From JAXHTH01 sp034211115 (GTDB taxonomy: Bacteria > Planctomycetota > Phycisphaerae > Phycisphaerales > SM1A02): a DNA stretch of 9,795 nt. The number at the start of each line of letters is the position of its first letter. Positions within the stretch are counted from its first letter, which is position 1. The notes under the pieces were generated by a model. That model did not search any database. It was not told the DNA's origin and saw only the letters and a list, made by a program, of their open reading frames with translations. The stretch lies in the NCBI GenBank assembly GCA_034211115.1, contig JAXHTH010000017.1:1-9795 (forward strand), given 5' to 3'. Positions 1-5,176 of the stretch are shown here, piece by piece. A program made the translations under genes and the position numbers.

Positions 1-523
1 GTCGGGCGTAGAGATCGCCCATCACCCCGTACTGCGCCAGATGATGCGGTTTGGGCTCGATGTTCGCCCCCACGTCGATGAGCACGATGGGACCGGCGAA
101 GGTGGGAATCGTCACCGCGATCCCCGGCCGGTGCACGTTGCGCAGCCGCCGCATGTGCATCTGCGCCGCGGAGACGCAGGCGCCGGTGTTGCCGGCGGAG
201 AGGATGGCGTCCAGCGGCTCGGTGCCGCGTTTCGCCGCCTTCCGCGCGCTGGCGAGTTCCGCGAGGACCGTGATGGAGCTGTCGGGCTTGAGCCGCACGG
301 CCTCGACGGGCGGCTCGTCCATCCCGATCACCTGCGTGGCCGGCACGAGCCTGATGCGAGGATCGTCGACGCCGCGATCGCGCCGGGCGGACTCGAGCAC
401 CGCCTCGTCGCCGACGAGGTGGAGGGTATCGGAGGCGTCGAGCTTGTCCAGCGCGGCGAAGGCGCCATCGAGGATGGCGTGTGGGGCGTGATCTCCCCCC
501 ATCACATCGAGGCCGATCCGCAT
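1..523 (-). CDS. plsX: PlsX, phosphate acyltransferase (partial, C-terminus beyond left edge)
   Basis: Peripheral membrane enzyme that turns acyl-ACP and phosphate into acyl-phosphate, the donor for PlsY in phosphatidic acid synthesis. Translating from the ATG at 523 gives MRIGLDVMGGDHAPHAILDG, the N-terminal PlsX signature DVMGGDHAP. It is followed by SAGNTGA and by IVLIDVGANIEPKP, both typical conserved blocks of the family. 174 codons are visible of a family length of roughly 330, and the gene runs off the left edge. The start is 3 nt after the rpmF stop, and a GAGGACG ribosome-binding sequence lies inside the end of rpmF, so the two genes are co-transcribed and probably translationally coupled. 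The order rpmF-plsX is the classical head of fatty-acid synthesis clusters (fabH, fabD and so on usually follow, not visible here). Identification is secure. Confidence 0.97.
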   Translation of the reverse strand, partial: MRIGLDVMGGDHAPHAILDGAFAALDKLDASDTLHLVGDEAVLESARRDRGVDDPRIRLVPATQVIGMDEPPVEAVRLKPDSSITVLAELASARKAAKRGTEPLDAILSAGNTGACVSAAQMHMRRLRNVHRPGIAVTIPTFAGPIVLIDVGANIEPKPHHLAQYGVMGDLYAR

Positions 524-526
524 GGA

Positions 527-712
527 TCACACGTCCTCTGCACCCTTGATCTGAAGCCCGGGTCGAACGTACCCGCAGGCCGCGCAGGCGGCGTGCGGAC
601 GCTTCGCCGCCCCGCAGTTGGGGCAGAGGACCGTCCGGGCGGGTCGGATCGCCAGATGAGAGCGCCGCTTGCGCTTCCGGCTGCGTGAGGTTCGGAATGC
701 TGGAACGGGCAT
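527..712 (-). CDS. rpmF: 50S ribosomal protein L32 (bL32), zinc-ribbon form
   Basis: Small basic protein of the large ribosomal subunit, 61 residues, which matches the family size. It starts MPVPAFRTSRSRKRKRRSHL, with the usual Met-Pro start, the Arg/Lys-rich N-terminal arm and an RRSHLA block. It continues into a zinc ribbon with Cys30-x2-Cys33 and Cys43-x2-Cys46 (CPNCG and CAACGY), so it is the zinc-binding C+ paralogue type. The start at 712 is preceded by AAAAGGGGA 8 nt upstream. The tail of about ten residues after the zinc ribbon (LQIKGAEDV) is ordinary for bacterial L32. It lies directly upstream of plsX. No DUF177/YceD gene precedes it, although that gene often does in other bacteria; instead there is a gene-free stretch with its own promoter. 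Confidence 0.95.
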   Translation of the reverse strand: MPVPAFRTSRSRKRKRRSHLAIRPARTVLCPNCGAAKRPHAACAACGYVRPGLQIKGAEDV

Positions 713-793
713 CGAGCGAATCCCCTTTTCGCCACCGGCCTGCGCTGCGTCCGGCCGCCGGTCGGCCTGAAGAATGCCTGAGCTGATCAGAAG

Positions 794-837
794 GACCGTC
801 CGCCCGCTCGTCCGTGGGCCGGGCAGGCAAGACGGTC
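794..837 (-). other. Inverted repeat in the rpmF leader
   Basis: GACCGTC (794-800) pairs with GACGGTC (831-837), and inside it GCCCG (802-806) can pair with CGGGC (820-824). The transcript predicted from the promoter just upstream would begin at or inside this stem. It could stabilise the 5' end or act in control of L32 synthesis. No run of T follows, so a terminator is unlikely. Function is unknown. Confidence 0.35.
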
Positions 838-866
838 ACTGTACGGGTGGAGCTCGACGATGTCAA
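838..866 (-). promoter_or_regulatory. Predicted sigma70-type promoter for rpmF-plsX
   Basis: On the minus strand there is a perfect -35 box TTGACA (861-866), a spacer of exactly 17 nt, and a -10 box TACAGT (838-843) that matches TATAAT at four of six positions. Transcription would start near 830 and give a leader of about 120 nt before the rpmF start at 712. The location between the propeller gene's hairpin and rpmF is what one expects for an independent housekeeping promoter. It is predicted from sequence only. Confidence 0.6.
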
Positions 867-1025
867 TCAAAGCCCCGTCCTTGGCGGCGGGCTCGAATCC
901 AACCCCGCCGGGGACGAAACGGGCTGCTTCGCCGGCCGATCGAGGACCCCCGCTCCCCCGCCGCGCACCGGCGTCACTCCGGCCGCGCGGGCCGCCGCGC
1001 GCGATCGGCGGCGGGGAAGAAAGAC

Positions 1026-1063
1026 CGGCGGCCGCCGCGCCGAGCCCGACCCGGCGGCCGCCG
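1026..1063 (-). terminator. Probable Rho-independent terminator of the propeller gene
   Basis: The 12-base palindrome CGGCGGCCGCCG occurs twice (1026-1037 and 1052-1063), separated by 14 bases, so the transcript can form a very stable all-GC stem. It begins 11 bases after the stop codon of the propeller gene. On the minus strand the stem is followed by GGTCTTTCTTCC, a T-rich but interrupted tail. Because each arm is itself palindromic, each could also form its own small hairpin or a DNA cruciform. Confidence 0.55.
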
Positions 1064-1074
1064 ATCGGCTGGCC

Positions 1075-2148
1075 TTACGGAACGTAGTCCAGCCCGAACG
1101 GATTGGCGCCCACCGTGACCTCCCCGACCAGCTCGGGAACGGGGTCCCACCAAGTCGTCCGGTACACGGTCACCTTGTCGTTGGGACCGGAGTGGGTGAC
1201 GTAGAGCTTGCGGCCGGAGGGGGTGAGGGCGATGTTGTGCGGGACGGTGAAGGGGGTGTCCACCGGCTCGCCGACCACCTCCAGGTCCGCCGTGTCAATC
1301 ACGAACAGCCCGTCCTCGCCTTCGCCGGGCAGATTCGTCGTGTAGAAGTACCGCCCGTCGAGGCGCATCCCCGCCCCGTGCGCGCCGGGCACGTCGATGA
1401 CCTGTTCCTGCTCCATGTTGAAGCGATTGAGCACGAAGACGGCGTCGCTCCCCTGGCAGGGCACGAACAGCCAGGGCCGGCGCCAGGTCACCGACAGGTG
1501 CGGGTCCTTGCCCACCGCCGCCCGGCCGATCTCCTGGAACGTCCAGGCGAAGTACTGCACGACGTAGTCGCTCTCGCCCTCCAGGCCCAGAACCGTGATG
1601 TAGGCAAACAACCCGCCGGGCGAGACGATGACGTCATGGGGCTTGCCGCCCGCCTCGACGAGGTCGGCCGGGGTGGGCACCGTCGCGATGACCTGAAGCG
1701 TTTTCATGTCGATGACGGTGGTCGTGTTCTCGATGTCGTTGTTCACCCAGAGCTGCCGGGTGAAGAGGTTGCCCCACATGTGGAACACCCCTTCCCCCGC
1801 GGGGACGATCCCGTCCACGTCGAACGTGCGGGCGTCGAAGGCGACGACGCGGTCATTGGCGCGATCGCCGACGAAGACGCGATGCATGATCGGCGTGTAG
1901 TATACATACATCGGTTCCGGAGGCGCATCCCCCGCCGGGAGATCGATGGTGGCGAGCACCTCGTCCGTCCTCACGCCGATGACGGAGATGGTGCCCGAAT
2001 CCCGGTCGGCGACGACGATCTTGCCGAATCCGGGCAGCGACGCCCTCGCCTCCGGGGTCTCCGCCGCAGCGGCGAACTGCACCGTGACGAGCGCAAGCAG
2101 CGCTGCGCACAGCGCGCGCCACGTCTTCCAACCTTGCTTCCTGTCCAT
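1075..2148 (-). CDS. Exported seven-bladed YVTN/YncE-type beta-propeller protein
   Basis: 357 residues. The N-terminus (charged MDRKQGWK, hydrophobic stretch 10-25, small-residue site near 26-30) is a Sec signal peptide, so the protein should act outside the cytoplasmic membrane. The rest is a beta-propeller. Blades begin near residues 41, 80, 122, 170, 216, 257 and 303, and the C-terminal PFGLDYVP strand would close blade 1 as a velcro. Typical repeat phrases are SGTISVIG, NTTTVIDMKTLQVIATV, SPGGLFAYIT and TPSGRKLYVTHSG. Five consecutive blades open with His (H123, H171, H217, H257, H304), which suggests a central metal site; H89 and H319 are the only other histidines. AGGAGA 6 nt before the ATG fixes the start. 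It sits about 300 bp from the six-gene operon, so co-regulation with it is open. No substrate can be named. Confidence 0.85.
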   Translation of the reverse strand: MDRKQGWKTWRALCAALLALVTVQFAAAAETPEARASLPGFGKIVVADRDSGTISVIGVRTDEVLATIDLPAGDAPPEPMYVYYTPIMHRVFVGDRANDRVVAFDARTFDVDGIVPAGEGVFHMWGNLFTRQLWVNNDIENTTTVIDMKTLQVIATVPTPADLVEAGGKPHDVIVSPGGLFAYITVLGLEGESDYVVQYFAWTFQEIGRAAVGKDPHLSVTWRRPWLFVPCQGSDAVFVLNRFNMEQEQVIDVPGAHGAGMRLDGRYFYTTNLPGEGEDGLFVIDTADLEVVGEPVDTPFTVPHNIALTPSGRKLYVTHSGPNDKVTVYRTTWWDPVPELVGEVTVGANPFGLDYVP

Positions 2149-2282
2149 GATTCATCTCCTGTTTGTGAAGGATCATCGCGGCGCGCGGGGTCCACCGCGG
2201 TCCGGCCGCCATGTTGAGCACACGACAGCCACTCGCGCTTCGGCCATCCGCTGAAGACGATCGTCGAATGTCGGCGATCCGG

Positions 2283-2360
2283 TCTTCCGTCACATGCTGA
2301 AGCGGCCGAGCACCGCCGCCGCGACCCCGATGTGTCGGCGCGGCGCCTCTTCCGTCACAT
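2283..2360 (-). repeat. 13-nt direct repeat pair upstream of the propeller gene
   Basis: The minus-strand sequence ATGTGACGGAAGA occurs exactly at 2283-2295 and again at 2348-2360, 65 bp apart. This is well above chance for two copies within a 300-bp spacer. The spacing is about six helical turns, so the copies could be two binding sites for one regulator, or a remnant of a small duplication. The upstream copy is also half of a short inverted repeat (GATGTG at 2329-2334 with CACATC at 2356-2361). Confidence 0.5.
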
Positions 2361-2402
2361 CGTTTTCCCGGGAACGCCGTGCGGGACGTGCCGCCGACCA
2401 CA

Positions 2403-2443
2403 GGCGCGCATTCCGGACACGGGAATCGCTCAAAGGGCGCGCC
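2403..2443 (-). terminator. Hairpin directly after the last gene of the six-gene operon
   Basis: GGCGCGC (2403-2409) pairs with GCGCGCC (2437-2443), and inside it ATTCC (2410-2414) pairs with GGAAT (2422-2426), leaving an internal bulge on one side. The stem starts one base after the stop codon of the 362-residue gene. There is no T-run on its downstream side, so it may be a 3'-end stabilising stem or a Rho-dependent end rather than a classical intrinsic terminator. Confidence 0.35.
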
Positions 2444-2444
2444 G

Positions 2445-3533
2445 TCAGGCCAGCCCCAGCGCGGCCAGCGGGCCGGAGGACAGCAGGGCCAGTGTTTCCG
2501 GATCCACCGGCACCCGTCGCTGCACGGGATCGATGAGCCACAGCCAGTCGTCGAAGAGGAACTCCAGGCGGATGGCGAAGAGGGCGATGCGGCCCATCAC
2601 GGTGTAGCCGAACGCGGCCCCGAAGGTGATCATGAGGAACCAGATCCCCAGCCGGGCGGTCTTGCCCACGATGCCCTTGTGCTCGATGGAGAAGAAGAAA
2701 TACACGAGCCCCGCGAGGACGCCGATCACGATCGTCAGGTTCTTCGCCGAGGCCCAGAAGTCGAAGGTCCCGGTGCTCGCCTCCACCGCCACGAGCGGGA
2801 TGACCGTGTTGCGGATCTGGCTGAGGAAATCGGCCTGGATGAAGCCGATGAGCCGGATTCCCGCCGTCGTGCCGATCACGAACGCCAGCGGCCAGCGGCC
2901 GATCCATGCGCCCTTGGGCGCCAGCCGCCACAGGAGCATGACGCCGAGGATGAGCGGCACCAAATACCAGTAGTTGGGCGGATCCTCCAGGCCCGGGATC
3001 GCCCACTGCCGCACCAGGGCCGGGGCGACCTTCCCGAACAGGTTGGGCACGATCACGTCCCAGAACCCGATCACCATCCAGTACGCCGCGGATACCCCCA
3101 CCACCGACGCCTCCGCGATCTTGTAGAGCGGGTTGTCCTTGTAGAGGAACGAGAAGATGAACAGGGTGAACAGCGCGGCCACCCAGACGCCGATCGTGCG
3201 CGAAATGCTCACGCGATAGGGATTGTCGTTCGGCCGCGTGGCCCTCGCGGTCAGGTACTCGCCGCGCTCCGCCTTCTCGGTTCGCGTCCATTCTTTTCGC
3301 CGATCCGGATCGATCTGTTCGAAGGGCTGGACGCAGAGCTCCTCATCGAGGGCCGCCTCCGAGTCGTAGCGGATCCAGTCGGGCCTGACCTCGCCGGGTT
3401 CGGCGACGTCGACGAAGCGCATGGGGACTTCCTTGACGTAGGCCTGTCCCGCACCGCGCAGCGCGCCGTTGAGGACGAGGAGCACGGCCCCGATGAGCAG
3501 CACGATGGTCCAGATCATCGTCTCGCGTTTCAT
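2445..3533 (-). CDS. Uncharacterised multi-pass membrane protein (last gene of the MutL/DUF6754-type operon)
   Basis: 362 residues, not recognised as a named family. The N-terminus MKRETMIWTIVLLIGAVLLV is a membrane anchor (7-24). It is followed by a polar, charged segment of about 85 residues (28-110), predicted extracytoplasmic, then a membrane domain with hydrophobic segments near 112-130, 140-162, 188-203, 214-232, 265-282 and 294-316. Charged or polar residues within or beside these segments (K132/D133, D159, K207, R227, D235, R241, K264, E284/H285) could matter in a transport or complex-forming domain. The start at 3533 is chosen because its ATG overlaps the TGA of the preceding gene (ATGA) and GGGAG lies upstream; the frame stays open further upstream but that part overlaps the 308-residue gene. 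Coupled translation suggests a subunit made together with its partner. Function is unknown. Confidence 0.88.
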   Translation of the reverse strand: MKRETMIWTIVLLIGAVLLVLNGALRGAGQAYVKEVPMRFVDVAEPGEVRPDWIRYDSEAALDEELCVQPFEQIDPDRRKEWTRTEKAERGEYLTARATRPNDNPYRVSISRTIGVWVAALFTLFIFSFLYKDNPLYKIAEASVVGVSAAYWMVIGFWDVIVPNLFGKVAPALVRQWAIPGLEDPPNYWYLVPLILGVMLLWRLAPKGAWIGRWPLAFVIGTTAGIRLIGFIQADFLSQIRNTVIPLVAVEASTGTFDFWASAKNLTIVIGVLAGLVYFFFSIEHKGIVGKTARLGIWFLMITFGAAFGYTVMGRIALFAIRLEFLFDDWLWLIDPVQRRVPVDPETLALLSSGPLAALGLA

Positions 3534-4456
3534 CGTCGCCGCTCCCTGCGCTTCTCGATGAAGTAGATGACGTTGCCGAGGATGATGAGGACGATCATGA
3601 GCAGGTGGGCCACGAGCTGGGGGCCCATGCGGCGGATCCCTTCGGTGTACTTGCCGCGGATGACGTAGTTGCCCTCTTCGTCGACGACGGGGTTTCCGTC
3701 GGCGTCGCGCCGGGCCATCTGCTCGCCGTACTTGGCCGTCACCAGCGCCTCGTATTCCGCCGCCCCCTTGATCGCCCCCAGCAGGCCGTGAAGCTGCTGG
3801 GGAATGTAGGGGTAGAGCAGCGGGGCCTGCACGCCCGTGCAGCCGGCCACCATTCTCAGCTTCGGGTAGGGCGTGACCGCGTACTGGACCCACTCCTTGG
3901 TGCCCGCGTAGCCGGCGCTGACGTTAATGAGCAGATCCATGTCCTGCACGCTCTCCACGTCCTCGCACATGGGGATGGCGCTCCACGGCGTGCCGCGGGT
4001 GTCGGTGGTGTACAGCTCGGTGAAGTCGGTGATGATGACCTTGATCACGCCCTCGTAGCCGGACTTGTACCCGAGGTTGACGTAGTCCTCGCCGTACTCG
4101 AGGTTGGGGAAGTCCCGCTTGAGGATGTTCTCGATCGTGTCATCCACCATCTGCGGCCCGACGGGCCAGAGGGCCATGAAGTACATCTTGTGGCCCTTGG
4201 CCGCGCAGTGGTAGGCGAACATCGTCGCCATCGGGCTCAGCTCGCCCTCGCTCGCCGGATCGTAGTCGTACGACAGCAGCACCTTCGACCCGCTGGGCAT
4301 GTCGTCGATGGCGTGAAACACCGCGCGGGCCAGGTCCGTCGGCTCCTCGGGAAACGTCTCACCGGTAAGGCCGATCACGATGATCGGCACCGCCACGCAG
4401 AGGAACATCATGAGGAAGATCCACCGGCGATCCAGATCTCTGAGAAACTCATACAT
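3530..4456 (-). CDS. Uncharacterised bitopic-anchored membrane protein with an alpha/beta core
   Basis: 308 residues. A cytoplasmic start (MYEFLRDLDRR) is followed by a transmembrane segment at 12-30, a core at 40-275 and a second transmembrane segment at 281-299, ending EKRRERRR. The positive-inside rule puts both ends in the cytoplasm and the core outside. The core alternates strands and helices (KVLLSYDYD, then ATMFAYHCAAKG, HKMYFMALW, DTIENILKRD, DYVNLGY, DLLINVS, LRMVAGCTG) and carries a short Gly/Asp-rich beta-hairpin near 252-267. Cys84, Cys164 and Cys206 are present. The order of elements resembles the core of the 587-residue protein of the same operon. The start at 4456 has GGAG overlapping the upstream stop codon, 3 nt away; the end overlaps the next start by 4 nt. 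I do not recognise a named family, and no catalytic motif is evident. Confidence 0.88.
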   Translation of the reverse strand: MYEFLRDLDRRWIFLMMFLCVAVPIIVIGLTGETFPEEPTDLARAVFHAIDDMPSGSKVLLSYDYDPASEGELSPMATMFAYHCAAKGHKMYFMALWPVGPQMVDDTIENILKRDFPNLEYGEDYVNLGYKSGYEGVIKVIITDFTELYTTDTRGTPWSAIPMCEDVESVQDMDLLINVSAGYAGTKEWVQYAVTPYPKLRMVAGCTGVQAPLLYPYIPQQLHGLLGAIKGAAEYEALVTAKYGEQMARRDADGNPVVDEEGNYVIRGKYTEGIRRMGPQLVAHLLMIVLIILGNVIYFIEKRRERRR

Positions 4457-4459
4457 CGC

Positions 4460-5164
4460 CTACTCCTCCCCTCCGCCGAGATAGGATCGATCGACGCCGA
4501 GCAGCACCTTCAGCGACGTGGACGCGATGCCCAGGGCGATGCCGATCATGATCGCCCGGTTGCCGGCGGTGTTGAAGACTTTCATGATCGTCACCGTCAC
4601 GTTCTCCAGCCGCAACCCGCTGAGCGGGCCGTCGGGGGCGAGGAAGCTCGTCAGCCACACTCCCGCGTAGGTGCGCCCGAGCAGGATGATGAACGCGGTG
4701 CCCAGCAGCAGCATCGCCTCGAGGTTCTTGGCGCGGAAGGCGCGGAAGGCGGCGGAGGCGACGTAAAACGCGAGCATGGCGAACATCGTCGCCGTCAGCG
4801 GCTTGAACGCGTATTCGTACAGCCACCAGAACGGCCCGCCCACCTCGCGGTAACTGCCGGACATGCCGTACTCGGGGAACTGCTCGGAGGGGTTCACCCC
4901 GATCTTGCCCAGCCCGATGATGAGCGTCGCGAGAAAGGCGATGAGGGTGACCACCGAATACGCCCAGCCCGCGCCGCGGTCGGAGATCTTCCGCAGGTGG
5001 ATCTTCATCAGGTTCCCGCCGCCGAGGATGAAGGCGATGGCGGCGAGGACATCGAACCAGATCGCCGCCACCTCCCCCCAGCTCTGCGTATACCCGCTGA
5101 ACACGGCGGCGATGAGCACGAAGCCGCCGATGGCGGTGATGAAAAGCGGTATCGTTCTTTTCAT
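4460..5164 (-). CDS. Uncharacterised six-helix integral membrane protein
   Basis: 234 residues, nearly all membrane. Hydrophobic segments lie near 5-23, 31-52, 67-87, 118-141, 149-165 and 203-220. A loop at 89-116 (NPSEQFPEYG onward) and a second at 175-190 are the only sizeable polar parts. Conserved-looking blocks are the Arg-rich FRAFRAKNLEA between helices 4 and 5 and the end motif GVDRSYLGGGEE, which likely faces the cytoplasm. The TAA stop of the upstream 587-residue gene is part of this gene's ribosome-binding sequence (TAAGGAAC, 12-nt gap), which points to coupled expression. I recall similar unnamed proteins beside DUF6754-like genes in other phyla, but cannot confirm this. Likely a membrane subunit of the proposed complex; the function is unknown. 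Confidence 0.88.
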   Translation of the reverse strand: MKRTIPLFITAIGGFVLIAAVFSGYTQSWGEVAAIWFDVLAAIAFILGGGNLMKIHLRKISDRGAGWAYSVVTLIAFLATLIIGLGKIGVNPSEQFPEYGMSGSYREVGGPFWWLYEYAFKPLTATMFAMLAFYVASAAFRAFRAKNLEAMLLLGTAFIILLGRTYAGVWLTSFLAPDGPLSGLRLENVTVTIMKVFNTAGNRAIMIGIALGIASTSLKVLLGVDRSYLGGGEE

Positions 5165-5176
5165 GCGCCGCGTTCC

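Larger units (their letters stand above)
713..1074. other. Gene-free interval between the propeller gene and rpmF
   Basis: These 362 bases contain no ORF with protein-like composition; the open frames here are Arg/Pro/Ala-rich by-products of high GC. In the minus-strand direction the interval first carries a strong hairpin after the propeller gene, then a near-consensus promoter, then a leader of about 120 nt before rpmF. The leader has the inverted repeat at 794-837 and a smaller one pairing ACCGGC (734-739) with GCCGGT (757-762). Both small repeats could fold in the rpmF mRNA, but I recognise no known riboswitch or L32 leader class. Confidence 0.6.
2149..2444. other. Gene-free interval between the six-gene operon and the propeller gene
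   Basis: I see no convincing gene here; the open frames that cross it are continuations of out-of-frame readings of neighbouring genes. The interval contains an imperfect hairpin next to the last stop of the operon, a 13-nt direct repeat, a TTCCCGGGAA palindrome at 2365-2374 and a GACGATCGTC palindrome at 2256-2265. The propeller gene's promoter should lie here, but I cannot point to a -35/-10 pair. The ribosome-binding sequence AGGAGA of the propeller gene is at 2155-2160. Confidence 0.55.

Noticed and set aside
860..1087. Possible small plus-strand protein of 75 residues in the gene-free interval
   Set aside because: The product is Pro/Ala/Arg low complexity, has no good ribosome-binding site and runs over the terminator-like hairpin and the end of the propeller gene.
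814..2217. Plus-strand open frame of 467 codons over the propeller gene
   Set aside because: It is antisense to a clear signal-peptide-bearing beta-propeller, and its product is Arg/His/Gly/Val-rich with no recognisable domain.
2256..2374. Short palindromes GACGATCGTC (2256-2265) and TTCCCGGGAA (2365-2374) as operators
   Set aside because: Ten-base palindromes are common by chance in GC-rich DNA, and neither is placed against a recognisable core promoter.
3534..3893. Upstream in-frame extension of the 362-residue membrane protein
   Set aside because: The frame is open, but these 120 codons overlap the 308-residue gene and read as Arg/Gly/Pro-rich noise. The ATGA-coupled start gives a normal N-terminal membrane anchor.
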